Of a stretch of 64,000 nt of DNA, positions 1-8,468 are shown piece by piece (within the stretch, counting starts at the first letter, position 1; each line of letters starts with the position of its first letter). The DNA comes from an uncultured Oscillospiraceae bacterium (GTDB taxonomy: Bacteria > Bacillota > Clostridia > Oscillospirales > Oscillospiraceae): NCBI GenBank assembly GCA_944385365.1, contig CALWWW010000007.1, positions 1-64,000 on the forward strand, given 5' to 3'. A program made the translations under genes and the position numbers. The notes under the pieces are model-generated. The model was given only the letters and a program-made list of their open reading frames with translations. It was not told the DNA's origin and did not search any database.

Positions 1-80
1 TTCGCCCCGTGCGCGGGGCGACCAAAGGCTCTGCCTTTGGAAACCGCGATTTTTTGAAAAAAATCGAGTAAAACTTTTAT
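1..80 (-). repeat. Modular intergenic repeat, copy A (cut by window edge)
   Basis: This is the A/T-rich end of the same element found complete at 5.1, 8.5, 10.3, 11.0, 16.4 and 54.2 kb. It contains the GC hairpin CGCCCCGTGCGCGGGGCG, a CCAAAGGCTCTGCCTTTGG hairpin also present in copy F, then ATCGAGTAAAACTTTT, the conserved terminal motif read on this strand. The rest lies left of the window. Confidence 0.75.
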
Positions 81-112
81 CTTTTTTTCATTACTGCCAG
101 ACGGAGAACAAG

Positions 113-146
113 GGCGCGCTGCAATGAATTTCGCAGCGCGCCTTTT
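113..146 (+). terminator. Rho-independent terminator
   Basis: A perfect 10-bp stem GGCGCGCTGC / GCAGCGCGCC (113-122 and 133-142) encloses a 10-nt loop and is followed by CTTTT. It would end a plus-strand transcript entering from the left of the window. Confidence 0.7.
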
Positions 147-159
147 AATTTGCAGTTCG

Positions 160-189
160 TTCACGACTTTCTTAAGGTTCGCTTATAGT
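160..189 (+). promoter_or_regulatory. Possible promoter of the decayed ABC/two-component operon
   Basis: TTCACG (160-165) and TATAGT (184-189) are 18 bp apart and lie about 50 bp upstream of the ATG at 241. The -35 is weak, as expected for an operon that its own OmpR-type regulator used to activate. Inference only. Confidence 0.35.
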
Positions 190-240
190 GTCTGCCCTAT
201 GATGGGGGCACCTGCAAAACGCCACAAGGAGTGAACCACT

Positions 241-965
241 ATGTATCAACCCCATACCCATCGCCGCGCCCGGACGGCTGCCGCCGTCGCCGCCGGCGCG
301 ATGCTGCTGTGCGCCCTGCCCATGACGGCTTCCGCCGCCGGGTGGGGCTGGAGGATGCCGGAGACCGGAAAACCGGTACCTATTCCCGCGGTATGCGCCA
401 GCGACTGGGCATTGCCGATGTGCTCATCAAGGACCCTCGTGTGATTATCATGGATGAACCCACCCTGGGCATTGACCCGGAGGGTATGCGGGACCTGCTG
501 GCATTGATCCGCCGCCTGTCCACCCAGGACCAGCGGACCATTCTCCTCTCGTCCCATCAGTTGCAGCAGGTCCAGCAGATTTGTGACCGGGTGGGTATCT
601 TTGTGGAGGGCCGTCTCATTGCCTGTGGTCCCATTGCACAGCTGGCCCAGGAGCTGCGGGGCGACGGCGGACCCATTCTGGAAGTGGCCGCTACCCCCAA
701 CGATGCAGCATTAAAAACCCTGCTGGAGGGCTTGGACGGCCTGCGGCAGCTGCGTCCCATGGACGGTGGCTGGCTGGTCCAGGGCGAAGAGGACCTGCGG
801 CCCGTCCTGGCCCGGCTGCTGCTGGAGCGGGGCTACGATATCCAGCGTCTGTGCCAGCACAGCGACGATCTGGATGAGATCTATCACAACTACTTTGAAA
901 AGGCAGGTGCGTCCCATGACCTTCCCACTGACAAGAAGCGCGGACTCCTCCGGCGCAGAGCGTGA
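241..965 (+). pseudogene. Signal-peptide gene fused out of frame to a truncated ABC ATPase
   Basis: Translation starts at ATG 241 behind AAGGAG. The first 34 codons encode a typical signal peptide (basic start, then AAAVAAGAMLLCALPMTASA). Around 335-345 the homology jumps, in another frame, into an ABC ATPase. That part keeps the signature helix (YSRGMRQRLGIADVL), Walker B and D-loop (VIIMDEPTLGIDPEG) and H-loop (LLSSHQ), and ends at 965. Walker A and the Q-loop are missing. In frame from 241, translation stops at 444. The simplest reading is one deletion that removed the 3' part of a secreted-protein gene and the 5' half of the ATPase gene. It cannot encode a working ATPase. The stop overlaps the permease start, so gene order was secreted protein, ATPase, permease. 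Confidence 0.8.
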
Positions 966-1911
966 ACGGACGCCCCGCGGCGGCGGCCTCCATGCGCTGT
1001 TTCGCAAGGAGCTGGCCGATCAGCTCAACAGCAACCGGTTCCTCCTGCTCTTCGCCCTGCTGGCCATTGCCGGAGTGACGGGGTTCTATGGGGCTCTGTC
1101 CACTATCCGCGACTCCACGGAGGAGTTGGATTTCCTCTATCTGACGCTGTTTACCACCAGCGGCAACAATCTGCCGTCCTTCGCGTCGTTCCTGGCTTTT
1201 CTGTCCCCCCTGATGGGCATTGTCCTGGGCTTTGACGCCGTCAGCCGGGAGCGGTCCCAGGGGACGCTGAACCGTCTGGCGGCCCAGCCCATCCACCGGG
1301 ACGCCATCCTCAACGGCAAATTTCTCTCCGGCGTGGCTGTTATCTTCCTGACCATCTTCGCCATGGGCCTGCTGGTCCTGGGCGCGGGCATCCTCAGCCT
1401 GGGCGTGCCCCCCAAGGGGGAAGAGGTAGCCCGGATTGTGGCGTTCCTGGCCCTCTGCGGCGTCTATGTGTCCTTCTGGCTGGCCTTTTCCATGGTCCTG
1501 TCTGTCTGGTGCCGCCACGCGGCCACGGCGGCTCTGGGCGCCATTGCCATCTGGATTTTCCTCTCCTTCTTCTTCTCCATGGTGGCCGCTGCCATCGCCT
1601 CGGCGGCCTATCCGCTGGACGGTATCCAGGGCTTCTACAACCAGGAGGCCAACTACAATCTGGAGCTGACGCTGAACCGGATTTCCCCGTATTATCTCTT
1701 CAGCGAGGCCGCCAGTACCATCCTCAACCCCAACGTCCGGTCCATCGGCGTTATCACCATGTCCCAGCTGTCCGGAGCCGTGGCGGGCTATCTGCCCTTC
1801 GGCCAGAGCTTGCTGCTGGTGTGGCCCCATCTGGTGTGTATGGTGGCGCTGACCGCCGTATGCTTCGCCGTGTCCTATATCGGCTTTATGCGCCAGGAGA
1901 TTCGGGCTTGA
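916..1911 (+). CDS. ABC transporter permease (ABC-2 type)
   Basis: A 331-residue membrane protein. The N-terminal portion (HALFRKELADQLNSNRF) is the usual cytosolic helix before the first membrane segment of ABC-2 permeases, and about six hydrophobic segments follow. The ATG at 916 lies inside the end of the ATPase remnant (50-bp overlap), so the two were translationally coupled. The frame is intact, but its partner ATPase is truncated, so the exporter is probably dead unless another ATPase serves it. The substrate cannot be told from the sequence; the linked two-component genes suggest an antibiotic-peptide or envelope-stress exporter (inference). Confidence 0.8.
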   Translation: MTFPLTRSADSSGAERERTPRGGGLHALFRKELADQLNSNRFLLLFALLAIAGVTGFYGALSTIRDSTEELDFLYLTLFTTSGNNLPSFASFLAFLSPLMGIVLGFDAVSRERSQGTLNRLAAQPIHRDAILNGKFLSGVAVIFLTIFAMGLLVLGAGILSLGVPPKGEEVARIVAFLALCGVYVSFWLAFSMVLSVWCRHAATAALGAIAIWIFLSFFFSMVAAAIASAAYPLDGIQGFYNQEANYNLELTLNRISPYYLFSEAASTILNPNVRSIGVITMSQLSGAVAGYLPFGQSLLLVWPHLVCMVALTAVCFAVSYIGFMRQEIRA

Positions 1912-1972
1912 CCGTTGCAAAGGACGGCGAAAGGCCGTATACTGAATACCAGTACGGAAAGGGGGAAGGACC

Positions 1973-2650
1973 ATGCGCATTCTGCTGGCCGACGATGAAT
2001 GGGAAATCACCCGTGCCCTGAAAATCATGCTGGAACGGAGCCAGTACACGGTGGACGTGGCCGAGGACGGCGCGTAAGCCTTGGACTATCTGGAAAACGG
2101 GTCCTATGACGCTGTGGTGCTGGACGTGATGATGCCCCAGGTGGACGGACTGACGGTGCTGCGGCGCATGCGGGCCGCCGGAGACCACACGCCCACGCTG
2201 CTGCTGACGGCCAAGGCCGACATTGACGACCGGGTGGCGGGACTGGACGCCGGGGCCGACGACTATCTTCCCAAACCCTTTTCCTCCCAGGAGTTTCTGG
2301 CACGGGTCCGGGCGCTGCTGCGGCGGCGGCCCTCCTACGTCCAGGAGCAGCTGTCCTTTGGCGACCTGACGCTGGACACGGGCTCCTGTCTGCTGACCTG
2401 CGGCAGCCATTCCATGCGCCTGGGCGGCAAGGAGTTTCAGATTCTGGAACTGCTGCTGCGCAACACCGGCGTCATCCTGTCCGCCGCCACCTTTCTGGAG
2501 CGGATTTGGGGCTTTGACAGCGATACGGAGATCAATGTGGTCTGGGTACACATCGCCTATCTGCGCAAGCACCTGGCGGCCCTGCACAGCCGGGTGACCA
2601 TCCAATCCATCCGGGGCGTGGGCTACACCCTGGAGGACGGTTCATGCTGA
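1973..2650 (+). pseudogene. OmpR/PhoB-type response regulator with internal stop
   Basis: The product would be a 225-residue regulator: receiver domain with the acidic pocket LLADDE, phospho-acceptor in VVLDVMMP and switch Lys in LLTAKAD, then a winged-helix DNA-binding domain (GVGYTLE end). Codon 35 is TAA (2075-2077), between EDGA and ALDYLENG. Homologues usually have Glu or Gln here, so a single GAA-to-TAA or CAA-to-TAA change explains it, and the frame is open again straight after. A restart at TTG 2081 would lack the first two receiver strands. The start ATG 1973 follows GGGGGAAGG. The gene overlaps the kinase gene by 7 bp. Confidence 0.85.
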
Positions 2651-3604
2651 AACGGCTCCAATGGCGGTTTATCCGCATTGCCATGGGTTCCACCCTGCTG
2701 GTATTCGTGTTTCTGCTGGCGGCCATCAACATTCTCAGCTACGGGCGGCTGCTCCAGGGCGCCGACGCCATGCTGCGGTTCATCTCCGACAACGACGGAC
2801 GGCTGCCGGAATATGCCCAGGTCCTCTCCGGGGACCTGCGGCCGGAACCGGCGGTCCACTACACGGAGGAGACGCCCTTTTTCACCCGGTTTTTTGTGGT
2901 ACACGGCGACGGTACCACCGTCACCGATGTGGAAATGGAGCGGATCGCCGCCGTATCCGAGGCGGAGGCGGCTGATTTTTATGTGCAGGCCGTGCAGCAG
3001 GAGCGGGAATACGGGTTCTGCGGCGACTACCGCTACCGGGCCGTGGAAGACGGCGAAGACACCACGGTGGTGTTCCTCAACTTTGAGCCGGACCGCCGCA
3101 CGGCCATCAATACGCTGCTGATTTCCGCCACGGTGGCGGCGGTGGCCTATCTGGCCGTGTTTCTGCTGGTGTATCTCCTGTCCAAACGGGCCATCCGGCC
3201 CATGCTCCGCAGCGCCGAGCAGCAGAAACAATTTCTCACCGACGCGGGCCATGAGCTGAAAACGCCCCTGACCATCATTTCCACCAGCGCCGACGTGCTG
3301 GACGCGGAGCTGCCCAACAATGAATGGGTGGCCAGCATCCGCCGCCAGGCCGGGCGCATGTCGGGGCTGATTGCCAACCTCATCACCCTGTCCCGGATGG
3401 AGGAGGAAACGCCGTTCCAGAACGATTCCTTTGTGCTGTCGGAAGCCGTATGGGATGTGGCCGAGCAATACCGGGCCGTGGCGGAGACGCGGCAGCGGCA
3501 TCGGCCTGTCGGTGGCACGGGCCATTGTGGAGCACCACGGCGGCACGCTGACGGCGGCGCGCCATGGCCGTTCCATCTGTTTCCGCGCCCGGTTTCCACA
3601 GTAA
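2644..3604 (+). pseudogene. Sensor histidine kinase with deleted ATPase core
   Basis: The N-terminal half is normal: a first membrane helix, an extracytoplasmic sensor loop, a second helix near residues 160-180, and a HisKA domain with the phospho-acceptor His in DAGHELKTPL. After AEQYRAVAETR (about 3490) the frame breaks. The next homologous sequence, GSGIGLSVARAIVEHHGG (the G2 box), is in another frame and runs to the stop at 3602-3604. The N and G1 boxes, roughly 65-75 residues by comparison with the family, are gone. With the regulator stop and the ATPase deletion, this is the third independent lesion in one operon. Confidence 0.85.
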
Positions 3605-3609
3605 TCATC

Positions 3610-3666
3610 TTGCAAACTGCCATCCCGTTGTCGTATACTGATAGCGACAACGGGAATTTTTTGTAT
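3610..3666 (+). promoter_or_regulatory. Terminator hairpin overlapping a promoter
   Basis: CCCGTTGTCG / CGACAACGGG (3624-3633 and 3645-3654) forms a 10-bp stem followed by AATTTTTTG, a terminator for the upstream operon. The loop holds TATACT (3634-3639), which pairs with TTGCAA (3610-3615) at 18-bp spacing to make a plausible sigma-A promoter for the deaminase gene at 3684. Both readings are supported; which dominates is unknown. Confidence 0.6.
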
Positions 3667-3683
3667 TTTAGGAGGAATCGCCC

Positions 3684-5042
3684 ATGGCATCACTGAGCAT
3701 CCGAAACGCCCGGGCCATCGTCACCGTGGACGATGCCGACCGGGTTCTAAGCAACGGGAACCTGTTGATCGAGGACGGCGTCATCACCTATGTGGGACCG
3801 GAGGAACAACCGGCGGACCGGGTGCTGGACGCCCGGGGCTGCTTTGTTTATCCGGGTCTCGTCAACACCCACCATCACCTCTATCAGACCTTCACCCGCA
3901 ATCTGCCCCAGGTCCAGAAAATGGAGCTGTTTCCCTGGCTGGTGACCCTCTATGAAATCTGGCGGGGACTGGACGAGGACTGCATCTACTACAGCAGTCT
4001 CACCGGCATGGGGGAGCTGCTGCGCTACGGCTGCACCACCTGCATGGACCATCACTATGTGTTCCCCAAAACCGGCTCCGAGGGCTTCATTGACCGGCAG
4101 TTCCAGGCCGCGGCGGAACTGGGCGTCCGGTTCCACGCCACACGGGGCAGCATGTCCCGGGGCAAATCCGACGGCGGCCTGCCGCCGGACGATCTGGTGC
4201 AGCCGGTGGACGTGATTCTGGAGGACAGCCGGCGGCTGGTGGAGCGGTATCACAATCCGGAACCCTTCTCCATGGCCCAGGTGTCGCTGGCGCCCTGTTC
4301 GCCCTTCAGCGTCACCACGGACTTGCTGAAAGAATCGGCGGTCCTGGCCCGACAGCTGGGCGTCCGGCTCCATACCCACCTGTGCGAGACCAAGGACGAG
4401 GAGAGGTTCTGCCTGGAGGTCCTGGGCAAACGGCCCCTGGAGTATATGGCCGACTGCGGCTGGCTGGGTAGCGACGTCTGGTATGCCCACGGCATCCACT
4501 TTAACGATGACGAGCTGCGCCTGCTGGCGGAGACGAAAACCGGTGTGGCCCATTGTCCCGTCTCCAATATGAAGCTGGCTTCCGGCGTCTGCCGCATTCC
4601 CGATATGCTGAAACTGGGGGTGCCGGTGGGTTTGGCCGTGGATGGTTCGGCTTCCAATGACTGTTCCAATTTGCTGGCGGAAATTCGGGCGGCGTACCTG
4701 CTCCATCGGCTGACCTACAGTACCGACGCCCCTACGGGCTACGAGCTTTTGAAGATGGCAACCCGTGGCAGTGCGGCGGTGCTGGGCCGGGACGATATCG
4801 GCCAGCTGGCCGTGGGTAAGGCGGGCGATTTGTTCCTGCTGGACGTGGACAGTATCGATCAGGTGGGTGCACTGCTGGACCCTGGGTGTTTCCTGGGTAC
4901 CGTGGGCTACGCCCGCCCCTGTAAAGCCGTGGTGGTCGGCGGACAGGTGGTGGTGGAGGATGGCCGCTTGACAGGCATCGACGAACCGACTGTGCGGGAA
5001 CAGGCCCAGCGCTGCATGGTGCAGTTCTTGGAACGGGCCTAA
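3684..5042 (+). CDS. Amidohydrolase, 8-oxoguanine/guanine deaminase-like
   Basis: A 452-residue cytosolic metal-dependent hydrolase of the amidohydrolase superfamily (AtzB/TrzN/SsnA and 8-oxoguanine deaminase branch). Visible are the N-terminal beta-sandwich (LIEDGVITYVGPE), the metal-binding HxH in NTHHHLYQTF (His63, His65), a later metal His in THLCETKDEE, and the final metal Asp in GLAVDGSASND. The family deaminates purines or related N-heterocycles. 8-oxoguanine as substrate is the best guess from overall resemblance, not proven. The start ATG follows AGGAGG (TTTTAGGAGGAATCGCCC). It appears to be monocistronic and ends just before repeat copy B. Confidence 0.75.
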   Translation: MASLSIRNARAIVTVDDADRVLSNGNLLIEDGVITYVGPEEQPADRVLDARGCFVYPGLVNTHHHLYQTFTRNLPQVQKMELFPWLVTLYEIWRGLDEDCIYYSSLTGMGELLRYGCTTCMDHHYVFPKTGSEGFIDRQFQAAAELGVRFHATRGSMSRGKSDGGLPPDDLVQPVDVILEDSRRLVERYHNPEPFSMAQVSLAPCSPFSVTTDLLKESAVLARQLGVRLHTHLCETKDEERFCLEVLGKRPLEYMADCGWLGSDVWYAHGIHFNDDELRLLAETKTGVAHCPVSNMKLASGVCRIPDMLKLGVPVGLAVDGSASNDCSNLLAEIRAAYLLHRLTYSTDAPTGYELLKMATRGSAAVLGRDDIGQLAVGKAGDLFLLDVDSIDQVGALLDPGCFLGTVGYARPCKAVVVGGQVVVEDGRLTGIDEPTVREQAQRCMVQFLERA

Positions 5043-5054
5043 AAACCAAAATTT

Positions 5055-5235
5055 AAAAGTTTTACTCGATTTTTTTCAAAAAATCGCAGGGGTCCAGGGG
5101 GCAGCGCCCCCGGTCGCCCGCCGCAGCGGGCGAAATCCCCAGTCGTCCAAATCGCCATCCGCAGATGGCGCAATCCCCGGCGAAGCCGAAGGCCGCCGTC
5201 CCCACCCCATAGGGGGTGGTGGACGGCGGCCTTTT
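5055..5235 (+). repeat. Modular intergenic repeat, copy B (short form)
   Basis: Begins AAAAGTTTTACTCGAT, 13 bp after the stop codon at 5042. It continues with a GGGGGC/GCCCCC hairpin, then mini-hairpins CGCCCGCCGCAGCGGGCG and CGCCATCCGCAGATGGCG separated by AATCCCC-like spacers, and ends in a long stem GGCCGCCGTCC.../...GGACGGCGGCC followed by TTTT. The terminal stem can act as a transcription terminator. Confidence 0.85.
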
Positions 5236-5257
5236 CGCGTTCCCGGTACCGTTTTTT

Positions 5258-6820
5258 TCAGTTGGTAAATCCGTGGTAGACCTGACCGGGCTGGAGGGTC
5301 ACGCCCTTGATTTCAGCCAGTTCGGAGACGGTGACGAAGCGGTAGCCCTTGGCCTGCATAATATCGATGATCTGCAAGGCCGCCTGGACCGAGGCATTGG
5401 ACATGTCGTGCAGCAGGACAATGTCGCCATCCTCCACCTGGGATACCACGGCCTGAACGATTTTTTCCGTGTTGCGCAGCTTCCAGTCCAGGGGGTCAAG
5501 GCTCCACAGAATGCAGCTCATGCCCCGGCTTTTCAGGGCCGCCAGCACATCGCTGTCGTACGCACCTCCGGGAGGACGCATCAGGGTGGGCGTCACGCCG
5601 GTTCGCTGGGTGATGGTGCTGTTGGTGGCGTCGATCTCCTGGGCCAGTTTGGACGACGAGGCGGTGGACAGGTTCGCGTGGGTGGCCGAGTGGTTGGCAA
5701 TCTCATGGCCCTCGGCCAGATAGCGGTCCATGGTCTGGGGGAAGGTGGAAATCCGGTAGTTGCACAGGAAGAACGTGGCGTGGGCGTTCCGGGCCTTGAG
5801 ACCGTCCAGCAGCGTGGACGTGATGGAGCCGGAGGGGCCGTCGTCAAAGGTCAGGGCAATGTATCCCTTGGCCAGTTCGCTGTCCAGCAGCGTCAGCTGT
5901 CCGGCCTGTTCCAGGGCGGTGGACCGCAGGGACGGTTTGGCATCCAGGGAATAGGCGGAGATCACAATGGCCCCGGTGGCGTCGTCCAGATAGACGTGGC
6001 CGCCCAGCTTGGATGTCACATCGGCGGTGGAAACCATGGCCTGGGAGAAGGTCAGGGAGGTACCGCGGCCAGTGACAAGATAGCCGCCGCCCGACGGCGT
6101 CACCGTATAGCCCAGGGCCGGGGCGCAGACGGCCAGAGGTACCAGAATGGTGCTGCCGCTGCGGGTGGGGGTCACGGCGTCGGTGGTCTCCGACATGGCT
6201 GTGGTCTTGCCGTTTTGGACGGACCAGCGGGAGTCCAGCCGCAGCAGCACCGACGAGGACGGGAACAGTCCGGCGTTGGGTCCCAGAATCTCCAGAGCGG
6301 AGGACAGGGCCGCTTCCAGCCGGTCCTCCGGCAGGGAAGTCCGGGACAGCAGCACCAAATCGCCGTCATAGTAGCCGGTGGTATGTACGGTCCAGCCCAG
6401 ATGGGCCAGGGACACCGCCGGAACGTGGAACACGCCGTCCACGGTCACCGGTGTGGACGACAGGGCCACGAGTTCCCCCTCCGATTGGGCGGACCAGCTG
6501 CCCTCGGTAAAGGTGAGGAACCGGTTCCGGTATTGCACCGTCACCGTGCCGCCGTCGTCGGTCACCGTACCGCCCAGGGCTGTGGCCGTCTGGGCCAAAG
6601 GCACCAGTTGGACGCCGTTTTGGGCGTAGCGGGAACCGGTGGTGGCCGTCATACGGCCGTCCAGCAGGCCCCAGGTGGAACCGCCCTGGAGCACCAGCAC
6701 TGAGCCGGTGGACGGAACGCTGCCGCCGGGGCCTTCCTGGGGCCGGGGCAGGGCCAGGGTTGAAACGGTCAGGGCCAGGGTCAGGACCCAGGCCAACAGA
6801 AACCGAACAGAACGCTTCAT
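5258..6820 (-). CDS. Secreted polysaccharide deacetylase with copper-amine-oxidase-N-like domains
   Basis: A 520-residue exported protein. Residues 1-24 are a signal peptide. About 50-150 and 200-290 look like two copper-amine-oxidase N-terminal (stalk-type) domains, often found on Clostridia surface proteins. Residues 320-510 are a NodB-type carbohydrate esterase family 4 domain, with the Asp pair in ALTFDDGPSG (Asp326, Asp327), metal ligands His377 and His381 (NHSATH), RPPGG, and LLHD near the end. It probably removes acetyl groups from peptidoglycan or a related envelope polymer outside the cell, as PdaA/PgdA relatives do. It is a single gene with its own promoter at 6860-6888. Confidence 0.88.
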   Translation of the reverse strand: MKRSVRFLLAWVLTLALTVSTLALPRPQEGPGGSVPSTGSVLVLQGGSTWGLLDGRMTATTGSRYAQNGVQLVPLAQTATALGGTVTDDGGTVTVQYRNRFLTFTEGSWSAQSEGELVALSSTPVTVDGVFHVPAVSLAHLGWTVHTTGYYDGDLVLLSRTSLPEDRLEAALSSALEILGPNAGLFPSSSVLLRLDSRWSVQNGKTTAMSETTDAVTPTRSGSTILVPLAVCAPALGYTVTPSGGGYLVTGRGTSLTFSQAMVSTADVTSKLGGHVYLDDATGAIVISAYSLDAKPSLRSTALEQAGQLTLLDSELAKGYIALTFDDGPSGSITSTLLDGLKARNAHATFFLCNYRISTFPQTMDRYLAEGHEIANHSATHANLSTASSSKLAQEIDATNSTITQRTGVTPTLMRPPGGAYDSDVLAALKSRGMSCILWSLDPLDWKLRNTEKIVQAVVSQVEDGDIVLLHDMSNASVQAALQIIDIMQAKGYRFVTVSELAEIKGVTLQPGQVYHGFTN

Positions 6821-6859
6821 GGCAGGACCTCCTTTGAGGTGTGGGAAAAGGTTTTCTTT

Positions 6860-6888
6860 ATCATACTCGCTGGAACAACATTCCGCAA
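6860..6888 (-). promoter_or_regulatory. Sigma-A promoter of the deacetylase gene
   Basis: On the minus strand, TTGCGG (plus 6883-6888) and TATGAT (plus 6860-6865) are 17 bp apart, about 35 bp upstream of the start codon. Confidence 0.6.
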
Positions 6889-6904
6889 CACATATTTTTT
6901 TATG

Positions 6905-6939
6905 TAAACAAAAAAGCGCCCCGCATCACACGGGGCGCT
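6905..6939 (-). terminator. Terminator of the DUF2798 gene
   Basis: Perfect 9-bp stem AGCGCCCCG / CGGGGCGCT (6915-6923, 6931-6939). On the minus strand it is followed by TTTTTTG, just downstream of the stop codon at 6946. Confidence 0.85.
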
Positions 6940-6945
6940 GAAAGT

Positions 6946-7413
6946 TTAGTGGGCGGCGGGTTCGGCGGCGCTGCGGAACAGGGTCCGGAAGATCAGCCGG
7001 GTCAGGGGACCGCAGTAGCACATCTGCCAGATCAGGGCCATGGGCATGTTGCAGCCAAAGGTGTGGACCCAGGTACCGAAGCTGGGTTCCTTGAACAGCA
7101 GGGTGGCAATCAGGCTCATGACGGGGCACATGATACAGACGATCACCAGGGAAATGGCATAAGTGATGAACTGGGGCCGGTCCGTGGGCCGCATAAAGGT
7201 AAAGGCCAGACGGGTGGCCAGCTTTTCCACCACAAAGAATTCCAGCACGAAGGCGATGGGGGCCATGATGGGCAGCTCGTGGAGGGCCATGGCAAAGGTG
7301 GCATTGGTGACGCCGCCGGTGTTGAGGGCCACGTTGTAGACGATCATACCATAGACCATGATCAGGGCCATGATGATGGTGAAGATGACGTTTTGCAGCT
7401 TGGTTTTGGGCAT
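6946..7413 (-). CDS. DUF2798 family membrane protein
   Basis: A 155-residue protein with four hydrophobic segments, resembling the DUF2798 family of small integral membrane proteins, which carry two copies of a two-helix unit. The two halves here (about residues 5-60 and 80-140) are consistent with that. Function is unknown for the family. The start ATG follows AAAGGAG on the minus strand. A terminator-like hairpin lies between its promoter and start codon, so expression may be attenuated. Confidence 0.7.
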   Translation of the reverse strand: MPKTKLQNVIFTIIMALIMVYGMIVYNVALNTGGVTNATFAMALHELPIMAPIAFVLEFFVVEKLATRLAFTFMRPTDRPQFITYAISLVIVCIMCPVMSLIATLLFKEPSFGTWVHTFGCNMPMALIWQMCYCGPLTRLIFRTLFRSAAEPAAH

Positions 7414-7443
7414 AAATACAATCTCCTTTTCTCCAATTACAAT

Positions 7444-7484
7444 AAAAAAAGTGGAACCACGAAACTTTCATCTCGTGGTTCCAC
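7444..7484 (-). promoter_or_regulatory. Hairpin with U-run in the leader of the DUF2798 gene
   Basis: A perfect 12-bp stem, GTGGAACCACGA (7451-7462) with TCGTGGTTCCAC (7473-7484), is followed on the minus strand by seven T. It sits between the -10 at 7510-7515 and the start codon, so transcription must pass an intrinsic terminator. GTGGAACCACG also matches the T-box core, but no room exists for a T-box Stem I. Confidence 0.6.
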
Positions 7485-7509
7485 ACTGCGACTACCATTT
7501 GCGTCACTC

Positions 7510-7539
7510 AGTATAGCACAGATGGGGCCCGCCGTGTAA
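7510..7539 (-). promoter_or_regulatory. Promoter of the DUF2798 gene
   Basis: Minus-strand TTACAC (plus 7534-7539) and TATACT (plus 7510-7515) are 18 bp apart. Confidence 0.5.
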
Positions 7540-7604
7540 TAGGGCAAAGGGGAAAAAAGCGGCGGGTTTGTACAAACCATCCTGCGCGAAATGACCAAAG
7601 TATG

Positions 7605-7613
7605 GTATACTGT
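7605..7613 (+). promoter_or_regulatory. Extended -10 promoter of the amidase gene
   Basis: TGGTATACT (TATACT at 7608-7613 with an upstream TG) lies 20 bp before the start codon. No clear -35 is present. The transcription start would fall close to the ribosome site. Confidence 0.45.
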
Positions 7614-7632
7614 GGGGAAAGGAGGAGATACC

Positions 7633-8463
7633 ATGAAGGATGTTATGAAGGTTTATCAGGTCCAGAGCAAGGTCTGCACCCGCAAGGAAGACACCCTCAA
7701 CGCGGTGTCCTGGTGGATGGAAAAGGCCGCGGCGGCGGGGGCCGATCTGGTGGCCCTGCCGGAGATGTTCGGCTGTCCCTATGATACCGCCGCCGTTCCC
7801 AAGTATGCCGAAGCCGTAGGCGGCCCCCTCTGGCGGCGGTGCGCCGACCTGGCCAGGGCCTATGGGATGTACCTGTCCGCCGGGTCCATGCCGGAATTGG
7901 GGCTGGGCGGCAAGATTTACAATACGGCCTATGTCTTTGACCGGCAGGGCCATCAAATTGCCCGCCACCGGAAAATGCACCTGTTCGACATCAATGTAGA
8001 CGGGGGCCAGCAGTTCCGGGAATCGGACACTCTGACGCCGGGCAACGATGTGACCGTGTTTGATACGGAATTCGGGCGTATGGGCCTGTGTATTTGCTAT
8101 GATATCCGGTTTCCGGAGCTGGCGCGGCTGATGGCGCTGGCAAAGGCGCGGGTGGTGCTGGTTCCGGCGGCATTCAATATGACCACCGGCCCGGCCCATT
8201 GGGAACTGACGTTCCGGGCCAGAGCGCTGGATAACCAGATGTTTTACCTGGGTACGGCCCCGGCACGGGACCGGACGGCGTCGTATCGCTCCTGGGGCCA
8301 TTCTATTGCTGTGGACCCCTGGGGAACGGTGCTGGCCCAGCTGGAGGAGGGGGAGGACGCCCAGCTGGTGACGCTGGATTTGAAGCGGGTGAGCGCCATT
8401 CGCCGTCAGCTGCCTCTGTTGCAGCACCGCCGGGAGGACTGCTACAAGCTGGAAGCTCTATAA
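7633..8463 (+). CDS. Carbon-nitrogen hydrolase, Nit/omega-amidase type
   Basis: A 276-residue nitrilase-superfamily enzyme with a complete catalytic set: Glu44 in ALPEMF, Lys114 in RHRKMHLFD and nucleophile Cys155 in GLCICYDIRFPEL. This arrangement is typical of the Nit2/omega-amidase branch, which hydrolyses 2-oxoglutaramate or related omega-amides; deaminated glutathione (Nit1) is an alternative. It is cytosolic, with no signal peptide. The ATG at 7633 is chosen because it follows GGAAAGGAGGAGATACC; the frame is open further upstream but without a ribosome site. It stops 6 bp before repeat copy C. Confidence 0.82.
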   Translation: MKDVMKVYQVQSKVCTRKEDTLNAVSWWMEKAAAAGADLVALPEMFGCPYDTAAVPKYAEAVGGPLWRRCADLARAYGMYLSAGSMPELGLGGKIYNTAYVFDRQGHQIARHRKMHLFDINVDGGQQFRESDTLTPGNDVTVFDTEFGRMGLCICYDIRFPELARLMALAKARVVLVPAAFNMTTGPAHWELTFRARALDNQMFYLGTAPARDRTASYRSWGHSIAVDPWGTVLAQLEEGEDAQLVTLDLKRVSAIRRQLPLLQHRREDCYKLEAL

Positions 8464-8468
8464 AAATA

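Noticed and set aside
691..2049. 452-codon minus-strand frame across the ABC permease
   Set aside because: The plus strand encodes a recognisable permease with membrane segments. The antisense product is a hydrophilic Gly/Gln/His-rich shadow without a ribosome site.
7444..7484. T-box riboswitch before the DUF2798 gene
   Set aside because: Only the GTGGAACCACG core is present. The distance from the promoter leaves no room for Stem I, and the downstream gene is not an amino-acid gene.
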